A DNA stretch of 10,099 bases from an uncultured Oxalobacteraceae bacterium (GCA_946478765.1 CAMLDH010000109.1:1-10099), one strand, 5' to 3'. Positions 1 through 6,760 are shown, counted from the stretch's first letter. The notes: a model not told the origin generated them from the letters alone. Translations and numbers: made by a program.

Positions 1-542
1 ACGAACGTCCGGTGGCGCATTTCATGTGGAGCCTCAGTCACGCGGCCAAACCGGTGACCGCGGCCGTCGCCGGCAATGCAGTCGGCATCGGTACTACCAT
101 GCTGATGCATTGCGACCTGGTGTATGCGGCGGATAACGCGAAGTTCTCGATGCCGTTTACGCAGCTCGGTTTGTGCCCGGAATTTGCGTCCAGCATGTTG
201 TTTCCGCAAATGGCCGGGTATCCGCGCGCGGCCGAGAAGTTGTTATTGGGCGAAGCGTTTTCCGCGCAGGAAGCCTATGAAATGGGATTGGTCAGCAAGG
301 TCCTGCCGCTGGCTGATCTGCCGGCATTTGCCAATGCCCAGGCCGCCAGGCTGGCGGCATTGCCGGCGTCGTCGCTGCGCGTGACCAAGAGTTTGATGAA
401 GGCGGCGCAGACGGCGGCAATCGAGGCGCGGATGCAGGAAGAGAACCGGCACTTTGGCGCGATGTTGTCGGCGCCGGAAGCGAGAGAGGCGTTTACGGCT
501 TTTTTCCAGAAGCGCAAACCGGATTTTTCGACGTTTTCATGA
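1..542 (+). CDS. Enoyl-CoA hydratase/isomerase (crotonase family), 3' part of gene
   Basis: The reading frame is open from the left edge (first full codon at base 3) to the TGA at 540-542, so the true start lies outside the window; about 180 C-terminal residues are present. Crotonase-fold enzymes bind acyl-CoA and hydrate or isomerise the double bond, usually in fatty-acid or aromatic-acid degradation in the cytoplasm. Visible marks are the oxyanion-hole region AVAGNAVGIGTT, the following CDLVYAADNAKF stretch, and LGLCPEFASSMLFPQMAG. In the last, the Glu after Pro sits where Delta3,Delta2-enoyl-CoA isomerases of the ECI2 type carry their catalytic Glu (PEGCSS-like). An isomerase or PaaG/ECI-like role therefore fits as well as a hydratase; the missing N-terminus prevents a choice. 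The C-terminal helix (EAREAFTAFFQKRKPDF) is typical and the end looks intact. The gene converges on the next one with a 3-nt gap and no terminator between them. Confidence 0.9.
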   Translation, partial: ERPVAHFMWSLSHAAKPVTAAVAGNAVGIGTTMLMHCDLVYAADNAKFSMPFTQLGLCPEFASSMLFPQMAGYPRAAEKLLLGEAFSAQEAYEMGLVSKVLPLADLPAFANAQAARLAALPASSLRVTKSLMKAAQTAAIEARMQEENRHFGAMLSAPEAREAFTAFFQKRKPDFSTFS

Positions 543-545
543 GAT

Positions 546-1709
546 TTATTTCCGCGGTTTGAAGAATGCGTCGAAGTCCATGCCGCCGAACAAATCATCT
601 TCAAAGAAGGCTTGCCGAGGAATCCGATAAGTCTTTAGCCAGGCCTTCAGGTTTTTTACATTCTGGAACGACGTCAAGTTATTTTCCAAGTCAGCGATGT
701 CCTGCTGAATATGCTGAATATCGGTCTGCAGAACATGCATTGCCTGCATTGGAGACAAGGATTCGTACGGCGAAAAATTGAAGCGCATTTTAAAGGAAAT
801 CTCGACTTCGCCGAGCTCCTGCTGAAGTTCCGCGGACTGCTCCGTTAATACCTTGTTGTAATGTTTTAACCGGTCTTCGCTAATGGCGTTGATCATGCTC
901 TGGTCGATTTGCTCCACTTCCAGTTGCAGCTCAAGGAGTTGCAGCAAATCCTTGTTGCGATAGGCTACGTTGACTCTTTGCATCAAGGCCGTCTTGCGGT
1001 TTCGCTCCAGAGTGTCTTGTTCCCTGTCGGGATGCAAGGCGCTGGCCAGTTTCCGGAATACTTCGCGGATGGACTGGCTGACATTTTGCTCTTCTGCCTG
1101 CTGTTTGGCTTCTCTGGCCAACTCCTTCGCCGATTTTTTTCGCTTGCTGCGGCGCTCTTCATATTCCTGCTGAAGTATTTCCTCCTGCGCCTGCTTCTGC
1201 CGCATTTTTTCGTGAAGTTGTTGCGCCGCCTTTTCCGGTGAAGTAAGGTCGATATCATCGCCAAGATCAACGCCTAACATGGCTTCCACGATGGTTTTGA
1301 GGGAGGCATTGGCGTCGTCTGTTTCGGCATCGAAGTCGGACTCGCTGTATTTGTTGTAAATCGCCTTCAACTCTTCATTGCCGCTTTCAGCGATCAATTC
1401 TGCCGCGGTCGCGCAAATGATATCCCTGAGCTTGGCCTTGTCAGTCTTGCTCAATGCCTTGTCAGAGTAGGCGCGGTCAAGCAGATGCACCAGCAGCGCC
1501 TGTTGCCGATGAAAGGTTTGCAAAAGCGGATCGAATTCGCTCGCGTATTTTTGTTGAAACAAGGAATCCGTGGATTGCCATGCAGCCAACTGCTTGCGTT
1601 GCGCATCGATTTTCTTGATCAGTTTATTGAATGCCTTTTGCGCCCGAGACAGCGTGGATTGTCCCTTCGGTTCGACAATACGAACTACTTTTGATTTGGA
1701 TTGCGTCAT
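546..1709 (-). CDS. Coiled-coil protein with internal J-like (HPD) segment
   Basis: Predicted cytoplasmic protein of 387 residues from ATG at 1709; a GTG at 1721 would add four residues, and neither start has a good Shine-Dalgarno. No signal peptide or membrane segment is seen. The N-terminal half is helical and charged, with an acidic patch near DFDAETDDAN. A strongly charged coiled-coil stretch (about residues 165-215, rich in K, E, Q, R) leads into REVFRKLASALHPDREQ, with HPD at about residues 226-228, followed by RVNVAYRNKDLLQLLELQLE. This matches J-domain helix II, the HPD loop and helix III, but a recognisable helix I (YxxLGL type) is absent. In known J-proteins HPD contacts Hsp70 (DnaK) and stimulates its ATPase. 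A co-chaperone or J-like adaptor role is inference; the substrate is unknown. It runs convergently with the enoyl-CoA hydratase gene and divergently from the peptidase gene. Confidence 0.8.
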   Translation of the reverse strand: MTQSKSKVVRIVEPKGQSTLSRAQKAFNKLIKKIDAQRKQLAAWQSTDSLFQQKYASEFDPLLQTFHRQQALLVHLLDRAYSDKALSKTDKAKLRDIICATAAELIAESGNEELKAIYNKYSESDFDAETDDANASLKTIVEAMLGVDLGDDIDLTSPEKAAQQLHEKMRQKQAQEEILQQEYEERRSKRKKSAKELAREAKQQAEEQNVSQSIREVFRKLASALHPDREQDTLERNRKTALMQRVNVAYRNKDLLQLLELQLEVEQIDQSMINAISEDRLKHYNKVLTEQSAELQQELGEVEISFKMRFNFSPYESLSPMQAMHVLQTDIQHIQQDIADLENNLTSFQNVKNLKAWLKTYRIPRQAFFEDDLFGGMDFDAFFKPRK

Positions 1710-1945
1710 TGATCTATACACTGATTAAGTTTGCAGGGACCGGATGGGAAGCGTGACTTTGCTTGGACATTATATGAAGCTGGAAATCATCGGATGCAAG
1801 ACCCGCATGCCGGAAAATTCTTGGCATGATATCCGACTCGGGATCGACGCGAAAGACATGAGCGATGCGCTCTCGCAAGATCAAAATGATTGCAGCGACC
1901 ACCCGGAAAAATTCACCCTCCCATGACCGTTGCCCCACAGACGCC

Positions 1946-3790
1946 ATGCCCAAATACCTTTCAATTTTGCTGATCGCCGTCCTGCCGATATTGAGTCAAG
2001 CTGCAGAAACCGGGAACGACCGCTGGAACCTGCAAGACCTCTACCCGTCGTTGGCGGCGTGGAATGCCGATGCCGCAACGCTGGAAGGCCAGCTCAAGCA
2101 ATTCGATCGCTGCCGCGGCCAGTTGGGCAGCTCCGTGAAACGTTTCAAGGCATGCATGGATTTGCATGCCGATCTTCGGAAGCGTTACGCGCGCCTGAGT
2201 TCCTACTCTTCGCAATTACACGACGAAGATACCGGCGCTGCCACCGGTTTGCAGCTCAATCAACGGGCCGATGTGATCGGCAGCCGTGTCGAACAAACCA
2301 CGTCGTTTGTGCATCCGGAAGTGCTGCACATCGGCGCGGCCAGGATCAGCCAGTTCCTGGCGCAGGATAAATCGCTCGCCATTTACCGCCATCCGCTCGA
2401 TGAAATCCTGCGCTTCGCGCCGCATACGCTGAACGCGCAAGGCGAGGCGATCGTGGCCAATTTCAGCCTGGCCACCAATGCCGCCAACTCGGTGTATTCG
2501 ATTCTGTCGAATGCCGATATGCCGTGGCCGACGGTCAAGCTGTCCGATGGCACCGATGCGCATATCGATCAGGCCGCCTATACGAAATATCGCGCGCTGA
2601 ACAACCGCGACGACCGGAAAAAAGTGTTCGATGCGTTCTGGGAGAAATGGAAGGAATTCGAAAGAACCTACGGCGTCACGTTTTACGAGCAACTGAAAAA
2701 GGATGCGGTGTACAGCAAGGTGCGCAAGTATCCGGACACGATCACCCGGGCGCTGGACGACAACAAGCTGCCGGTCGCGGTGTACGACATGCTGATCGAA
2801 CAAAGCAACGCGAACCTGCCGACGCTGCATCGCTACTTCAAGCTGCGCGCAAAAATGCTGGGCCTGACGGAAATGCGTTACTACGATATTTATCCGCCGC
2901 TGGTCACAAGCAAGCTGCAATATCCGATCGACAAAGGGAATGAATTGATGCTCGACGCGGTGAAGCCGCTGGGCCAGCAGTACGTCGCCGCCATGGCCGA
3001 TGGCTTGAAGCACCGCTGGATGGATGTGTATCCGCGTCCGCACAAGCGTTCCGGCGCTTACATGAACGGTGCTGCGTATGACGTGCATCCGTACCTGCTG
3101 CTCAACTACAACGACGATTACGAGTCCGTCTCCACGCTGGCGCACGAGTGGGGACATGCGATGCATTCGTATCTGGCGAACAAGGCGCAGCCTTTCGTGA
3201 CTGCCGATTATCCAACCTTCACGGCGGAAATAGCGTCGACGACAAATGAAGTGCTGCTGCTCGACCATATGCTGAAGATCGCCAAGACCGACGACGAGCG
3301 CTTGCTGTACCTGGGTTCTGCGCTGGAAAATATGCGCGGCACTTTTTTCCGGCAGGCGATGTTCGCCGACTTCGAGCGTGACGTGCACGCCAGAGTCGAC
3401 AAAGGCGAATCCTTGACCGGCGAGGACATCACAAAAATCTACGGCGACATTCTCAAGCGCTATCACGGCGACAAGGAAGGCATCGTCAAGATCGACGATC
3501 TGTATGCGATCGAATGGGCGTATATCCCGCACTTTTACAATCGGTTTTACGTGTTCCAATACGCAACATCGATTTCGGCGGGGTCGATGTTTGCGGATGA
3601 AATCCTGAAGGGGACGCCCGGTGCAGTGGAGCGCTACCTGCAGGTGCTGAAAGCGGGCGGCTCGGCCTATCCGTATGAGTTGGTCAAGGCGGCCGGCGTC
3701 GATCTGGCTTCGCCGGCGCCGTACAAGGCAATCGTCGCCCGCATGAATCTGGTCATGGATGAAATCGAGAAGATCCAGGCGCGGCGCTAG
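1946..3790 (+). CDS. Secreted M3-family zinc metallopeptidase (oligoendopeptidase F-like)
   Basis: A 614-residue protein from ATG 1946, chosen because it starts directly with a good Sec signal peptide: MPKY, a hydrophobic core LSILLIAVLPILS, and likely cleavage after SQA. The frame is open further upstream (to 1865), but that adds 27 polar residues and spoils the signal; the Shine-Dalgarno is weak either way. The zinc site is HEWGH at residues 400-404 and the third ligand is the Glu at residue 428 in TAEIASTTNE, the M3 thermolysin-like arrangement. RWNLQDLYPS near the mature N-terminus is typical of PepF-type oligoendopeptidases, as is the total length. Known relatives cut short peptides inside a closed cavity; here the signal peptide points to the periplasm, unlike cytoplasmic PepF. 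The C-terminus (NLVMDEIEKIQARR) looks complete, but the TAG stop (3788-3790) lies in the outermost bases of a large palindromic element. Confidence 0.93.
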   Translation: MPKYLSILLIAVLPILSQAAETGNDRWNLQDLYPSLAAWNADAATLEGQLKQFDRCRGQLGSSVKRFKACMDLHADLRKRYARLSSYSSQLHDEDTGAATGLQLNQRADVIGSRVEQTTSFVHPEVLHIGAARISQFLAQDKSLAIYRHPLDEILRFAPHTLNAQGEAIVANFSLATNAANSVYSILSNADMPWPTVKLSDGTDAHIDQAAYTKYRALNNRDDRKKVFDAFWEKWKEFERTYGVTFYEQLKKDAVYSKVRKYPDTITRALDDNKLPVAVYDMLIEQSNANLPTLHRYFKLRAKMLGLTEMRYYDIYPPLVTSKLQYPIDKGNELMLDAVKPLGQQYVAAMADGLKHRWMDVYPRPHKRSGAYMNGAAYDVHPYLLLNYNDDYESVSTLAHEWGHAMHSYLANKAQPFVTADYPTFTAEIASTTNEVLLLDHMLKIAKTDDERLLYLGSALENMRGTFFRQAMFADFERDVHARVDKGESLTGEDITKIYGDILKRYHGDKEGIVKIDDLYAIEWAYIPHFYNRFYVFQYATSISAGSMFADEILKGTPGAVERYLQVLKAGGSAYPYELVKAAGVDLASPAPYKAIVARMNLVMDEIEKIQARR

Positions 3791-3951
3791 TAGTTCGTCC
3801 CACTTAAATTTGCGGGTTATGCCGCGTTGATCGGAGGCGAGTGCAAGGCGCAAAGCACAGTCAGGGTGGTTCTCCTGACGCGCATTTGCAACGCCGCAAT
3901 CGCCTTCGAGCAACCGGCAGAACCTGCAAATTTAAGTGGGGCGGACTACTA
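3788..3951. repeat. Large imperfect palindrome, MITE- or REP-like unit
   Basis: About 164 bp that fold back on themselves. Outer arms 3788-3818 and 3921-3951 match over 31 positions with three differences; both contain CCCACTTAAATTTGC and both end in TAGTAG when read inward. Pairing continues, less perfectly, through GAGGCGA/TCGCCTTC and GCAAAGC/GCATTTGC to a tip formed by TCAGG (3861-3865) and CCTGA (3874-3878) around an 8-nt loop. In RNA read from the plus strand the three outer differences all become G-U pairs. The left end coincides with the stop codon of the peptidase gene. No ORF of note is inside, so it is non-autonomous. A non-coding mobile or extragenic palindrome is the best description; it could also stop or process transcripts leaving the peptidase gene. 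Confidence 0.75.
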
Positions 3952-3999
3952 ATAGTCCGTCACCCTTCAATTTTCAAATTGAAGGGTGGCGGTCTACTA
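3950..3999. repeat. Short palindrome with the same ends as the adjacent large one
   Basis: A near-perfect 21-bp stem, 3953-3973 against 3976-3996, with a minimal loop and core ACCCTTCAATTT/AAATTGAAGGGT. Its outer ends read TAATAGTCCG and, on the other strand, TAGTAGACCGCC. This matches the ends of the large palindrome (TAGTAGTCCGCC), and the aligned inner bases (CCCTTCAATTT against CCACTTAAATTT) are also similar. The two units share or abut at CTACTA (3946-3951). This looks like a shortened relative of the same repeat family. Confidence 0.7.
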
Positions 4000-4019
4000 G
4001 GGGTGCCAGAACGCAAGGT

Positions 4020-4025
4020 TATAAT
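4020..4025 (+). promoter_or_regulatory. Perfect TATAAT -10 box upstream of minC
   Basis: TATAAT at 4020-4025 is a perfect sigma-70 -10 hexamer, preceded by GGT (half of an extended -10). A -35 hexamer with normal spacing would fall at about 3997-4003, where the sequence is CTACTAGGGG, the very end of the palindromic repeat, and no TTGACA-like hexamer is present. The start point would be near 4032, leaving a ~95-nt leader before minC. It is plausible as the minCDE promoter but weakened by the missing -35. Confidence 0.35.
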
Positions 4026-4056
4026 ACGGACCGTCTCTGATGCGGTCCGTTCCTTT
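4026..4056 (+). other. 8-bp hairpin followed by a short T-rich run
   Basis: ACGGACCG (4026-4033) pairs perfectly with CGGTCCGT (4043-4050) around a 9-nt loop and is followed by TCCTTTT. It could be a modest rho-independent terminator for reads coming out of the peptidase gene, or a structure at the 5' end of the minC leader, since it lies immediately after a TATAAT box. The T-run is interrupted, so termination is not certain. A second small inverted repeat, CCGTTT-ACC-AAACGG (4094-4108), sits between it and minC. Confidence 0.35.
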
Positions 4057-4127
4057 TGGGAAATAGGGTTTTTACGTTATTACTTGCATAAGTCCGTTTA
4101 CCAAACGGTGCCACGCAGTAAAATCTG

Positions 4128-4913
4128 ATGTTGGCAGAAAATGCCTTAAACACAATCACGAGCCCGCCCCCGCCTATGCCAAAAAGCCAATCGATCAAGC
4201 CGATAGAGATCAAAATTTCCACTGTTGTCGCCGTGTCCGCCATCCTGCATGAATCCGATCTGGCCTTGCTCGACACCGCCATGAAGGACATGACCGGCGG
4301 TGAATCCGATTATTTCGATGGCGAATTCGCGGTGCTCGATATTGGCGCGATCGACCTGAGCGGGCGCAACATCGATTGGGCGGCGCTGATTGCGCTATTC
4401 AAATCCTATAGCCTGAATCCGGTTGCGGTGCGCAATGCGTCGCCCGACATGGCGCCGCAAATTCTCTCGCATGGACTGAGCCTGGATGTGATGGCCAAGC
4501 CGCGCCACGAAGTCGCCGCGCCGCAGCCGGTCCCGGCGCCGGTAGTGCAGGCGCAACCGCCGGCGGTGCTGGGCTCGATGATCGTCGACACGCCGGTACG
4601 TGCCGGGCAGCGCATTTATGCGCGCGGCTCCGACCTGATCCTGATGGCAGCCGTCAACAATGGCGCCGAGGTGATTGCCGACGGCAGCATCCACATTTAT
4701 GCGCCGCTGCGCGGGCGCGCACTGGCCGGCGCCAACGGCTATGCGGACGCGCGGATTTTCGCGATGAGCATGGAGCCGGAGCTGGTGTCGATCGCCGGCA
4801 TCTACCGCACCTTCGAAGACGGATTTCCGAAGGAACTGGCGCATCATCCCGCGCAGATTCGCCTGGTCGGCGACAGCCTCGACATCAAGGCGTTGAATCC
4901 TGCCGGGCGTTGA
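4128..4913 (+). CDS. minC: Septum site-determining protein MinC
   Basis: A 261-residue inhibitor of FtsZ assembly, first gene of minCDE. The N-terminal FtsZ-interacting domain (about residues 25-120) starts with PIEIKISTVVAVSAIL and ends near ILSHGLSLDVM. A Pro/Ala/Val linker (about 126-147) follows. The C-terminal beta-helix domain (about 148-261), which dimerises and binds MinD, carries the family signatures VDTPVRAGQRIYARGSDL (154-170), YAPLRGRALAGANG and MEPELVSIAGIY. ATG 4128 is used here, but ATG 4176 (MPKSQS) is equally possible: residues 1-16 include PPPP and are not expected in the family, and neither start has a clear Shine-Dalgarno. MinC is carried to the membrane by MinD-ATP and blocks Z rings near the poles. 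minD follows after a 48-nt gap, the usual order. Confidence 0.95.
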   Translation: MLAENALNTITSPPPPMPKSQSIKPIEIKISTVVAVSAILHESDLALLDTAMKDMTGGESDYFDGEFAVLDIGAIDLSGRNIDWAALIALFKSYSLNPVAVRNASPDMAPQILSHGLSLDVMAKPRHEVAAPQPVPAPVVQAQPPAVLGSMIVDTPVRAGQRIYARGSDLILMAAVNNGAEVIADGSIHIYAPLRGRALAGANGYADARIFAMSMEPELVSIAGIYRTFEDGFPKELAHHPAQIRLVGDSLDIKALNPAGR

Positions 4914-4961
4914 TCCGCAAAGAACACGACTGATTTTGGTATTTCCTTAAAGGAGCTTTTT

Positions 4962-5777
4962 GTGGCGAGAATTATTGTTGTGACATCCGGTAAAGGCGGG
5001 GTAGGCAAAACCACCTCCAGCGCCAGCTTTGCTTCCGGTTTGGCATTGCGCGGACATAAAACGGCGGTCATCGATTTCGACGTCGGGCTGCGCAACCTCG
5101 ACTTGATCATGGGTTGCGAGCGGCGCGTCGTGTATGACCTCATCAATGTCATCAACAATGAAGCCAGCCTCAATCAGGCGCTGATCAAGGACAAGCATTG
5201 CGACAACCTGTACGTGCTGCCGGCATCGCAAACGCGCGACAAGGATGCATTGACCGAAGCGGGCGTCGAACGGGTGCTGGGCGATCTGGCCAAGATGGAC
5301 TTCGAATACATTATCTGCGATTCGCCCGCAGGCATCGAACACGGCGCGGTGATGGCGCTGACCTTCGCCGACGAAGCGATCATCGTGACCAATCCCGAAG
5401 TGTCGTCGGTGCGCGACTCCGACCGCATTCTCGGCATCATCCAGGCCAAGTCGCGCCGCGCGCAAAACGGCGGCGAACCGGTGAAGGAACACCTGCTCGT
5501 TACCCGCTATATACCGAAGCGGGTCGATGCCGGCGAAATGCTGTCGTACACCGACGTGCAGGAAATCCTGCGCATTCCGCTGATCGGCATCATTCCCGAA
5601 TCGGAATCCGTGCTGCACGCATCCAACCAGGGCAACCCTGCGATTCATATCGAAGGCAGCGACGTATCGCACGCTTACCTCGATGTGGTCGGACGCTTCC
5701 TGGGCGAGGATTTGCCGCTACGCTTTACCAACTACGAAAAGCCCGGCCTGCTGCAGCGTATTTTCAGGGGCAAATAA
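4962..5777 (+). CDS. minD: Septum site-determining ATPase MinD
   Basis: A 271-residue ParA/MinD-type ATPase. It begins at GTG 4962 with a strong Shine-Dalgarno (AAAGGAG) just upstream, giving [18 protein letters not shown]. The deviant Walker A is GKGGVGKT at residues 10-17 with the signature Lys11 and Lys16; [10 protein letters not shown] follows. CDSPAGIE carries Asp120 (Walker B/switch II) at the same number as in the E. coli protein. The C-terminus [10 protein letters not shown] is the amphipathic membrane-targeting helix. MinD-ATP dimerises on the inner membrane, recruits MinC, and is released when MinE triggers hydrolysis. Length and all key residues are normal. It is co-transcribed with minC (48-nt gap) and minE (1-nt gap). 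Confidence 0.98.
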   Translation: MARIIVVTSGKGGVGKTTSSASFASGLALRGHKTAVIDFDVGLRNLDLIMGCERRVVYDLINVINNEASLNQALIKDKHCDNLYVLPASQTRDKDALTEAGVERVLGDLAKMDFEYIICDSPAGIEHGAVMALTFADEAIIVTNPEVSSVRDSDRILGIIQAKSRRAQNGGEPVKEHLLVTRYIPKRVDAGEMLSYTDVQEILRIPLIGIIPESESVLHASNQGNPAIHIEGSDVSHAYLDVVGRFLGEDLPLRFTNYEKPGLLQRIFRGK

Positions 5778-5778
5778 C

Positions 5779-6042
5779 ATGGCACTTTTATCTTTCCTGT
5801 TCAACAGCAAACCCAAGAGCGCGAGTGCTGCCAAGGAACGCCTGCAAATCATCATCGCCCGTGAACGCAATGGCCACGGCGGCCCGGACTTCCTGCCGGC
5901 GCTGCACAAGGAGCTGATCGCCGTCATTTCCAAGTACGTTAACGTGAATGCCGACGACATCAAGATTTCGCTCGATCGGCAAGGCAATCTGGAAGTGCTG
6001 GATGTGAATGTCGTGTTGCCGGATGTGGCGCCCGGCAGTTAA
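5779..6042 (+). CDS. minE: Cell division topological specificity factor MinE
   Basis: An 87-residue protein from ATG 5779, one base after the minD stop, which implies tight translational coupling and fixed MinD:MinE stoichiometry. Residues 2-9 (ALLSFLFN) form the membrane-targeting segment. The anti-MinCD contact helix includes [14 protein letters not shown], with Arg21, Leu22 and Ile25 at the positions used by E. coli MinE. The rest (about 36-87) is the beta-strand dimerisation and topological specificity domain, including [17 protein letters not shown]. MinE displaces MinC, stimulates the MinD ATPase and drives the oscillation that confines the division inhibitor to the poles. The frame remains open upstream inside minD, but only ATG 5779 gives the family N-terminus. 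Confidence 0.97.
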   Translation: MALLSFLFNSKPKSASAAKERLQIIIARERNGHGGPDFLPALHKELIAVISKYVNVNADDIKISLDRQGNLEVLDVNVVLPDVAPGS

Positions 6043-6083
6043 GGCTCCCGCATAATAATAAGTTTGCCAAATCGAGGGCAATT

Positions 6084-6123
6084 GAAAAAGAAAAAGGCAT
6101 CTGCGGATGCCTTTTTCTTTTTC
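6084..6123 (+). terminator. Rho-independent terminator of minCDE
   Basis: A perfect 18-bp stem, 6084-6101 against 6106-6123, with a TGCG loop. The distal half is GGCATC/GATGCC, and the outer half pairs an A-rich tract with CTTTTTCTTTTTC. It lies 42 nt after the minE stop. Because the A-tract mirrors the T-tract, it should work on both strands, though no gene is seen approaching on the minus strand. Confidence 0.93.
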
Positions 6124-6308
6124 TGATCCGGCAACGATATCGCGGCTTTTGTAATGTCGCTGCTCTCGCTGCATGACTATGTCGCATTGGAAGGATGGAT
6201 TGTCGGTGCGTGAAGATCAATGTTTCAGGATGACAGCGGCGTGCACCAGGTTCAGCAATATTTTTATCGAAACTTTGCCAGGTCGATTCGATCAAAGGAA
6301 GTATTGAG
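6124..6308. other. Leader/intergenic region without a gene
   Basis: This is the rest of the ~310-nt gap between minE and the next annotated protein gene. I see no gene, RNA or convincing promoter hexamer pair; there is an AT-rich patch, AATATTTTTATC, near 6258-6269 that could belong to a promoter. The segment ends in a Shine-Dalgarno, AAAGGAAG (about 6295-6302), serving the short ORF that follows. Confidence 0.4.
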
Positions 6309-6359
6309 ATGTCGCGGCGCGTAATCTGGCGCGGACGAAGGCTGCGGAGTTGGCCATGA
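6309..6359 (+). CDS. Candidate 16-codon leader peptide ORF
   Basis: ATG 6309 has a better Shine-Dalgarno (AAAGGAAG, 7-nt spacing) than most genes here. It opens a 16-codon ORF encoding MSRRVIWRGRRLRSWP, six of whose 16 residues are arginine. Its TGA (6357-6359) overlaps the ATG (6356) of the following secreted-protein gene as ATGA, the classic layout for translational coupling. The next gene also has its own GGAG site inside this ORF. It may be a leader or coupling ORF that tunes the downstream gene; it may equally be chance, because 16 codons is too short for codon statistics. No family is recognised. Confidence 0.35.
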   Translation: MSRRVIWRGRRLRSWP

Positions 6360-6748
6360 AGCGGATCAAGTTGGCATATGTGTTTTTCGTGCTGTTCGGA
6401 TTGGTAGCGAGCGGCACGGCATGGGCGCACGGGGCATCGGCGCACGGGGCATGGGTGCCCCATTCTCATTTTCATCATCGGCACGCGCATGTGGGTGTCT
6501 TCATCGGCGTTCCCTTGGGTGGGTATTATCCGCCGCAACATTATTACTATTCTTACCCGCCGCTCATCGCAACACCGGTAACGCCACCCGTCTACATTGA
6601 GCGCTCCGATGTGCCGCAAGCGCAGTCGCAGACGTCCAATTATTGGTGGTATTACTGCCGCGATCCTCAGGGTTACTACCCTTACGTCAAACAATGTCCG
6701 ACAGGCTGGCAGCAAGTGCCGGCGCGTCCGCCGGATCTTGATCGATGA
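6356..6748 (+). CDS. Secreted His/Tyr-rich small protein, function unknown
   Basis: A 130-residue protein from ATG 6356, preceded by GGAG at 6-nt spacing; an upstream TTG at 6350 adds only two residues. It has a clear Sec signal peptide: MKRIK, hydrophobic LAYVFFVLFGLVASG, then TAWA as the likely cleavage site. The mature protein opens with a His-rich block (HGASAHGAWVPHSHFHHRHAHV) that could bind metal, which is inference. A Pro/Tyr-rich stretch (GGYYPPQHYYYSYPP) follows, and it ends with the motif WYYCRDPQGYYPYVKQCPTGW, whose two cysteines could form a disulfide in the periplasm. I recall this Cys-containing C-terminal motif in small exported proteins of many proteobacteria, without a known function. 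The lipoprotein gene follows after 12 nt, so the two are likely co-transcribed. Confidence 0.85.
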   Translation: MKRIKLAYVFFVLFGLVASGTAWAHGASAHGAWVPHSHFHHRHAHVGVFIGVPLGGYYPPQHYYYSYPPLIATPVTPPVYIERSDVPQAQSQTSNYWWYYCRDPQGYYPYVKQCPTGWQQVPARPPDLDR

Positions 6749-6760
6749 GCTGTTTTTTCC

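Noticed and set aside
2216..3913. A 565-codon open frame on the minus strand opposite the peptidase gene
   Set aside because: It is antisense to a gene with clear family motifs; its sequence is His/Arg/Val-rich without domains or a signal, the usual mirror of a GC-rich coding strand. It also runs into the palindromic repeat.
3788..3951. CRISPR repeat or tRNA-like structure
   Set aside because: There is no spacer-repeat periodicity, and the fold is a single long hairpin without cloverleaf features.
4947..5672. A 241-codon minus-strand frame opposite minD
   Set aside because: It is a shadow of minD; no start signal or domain is visible.
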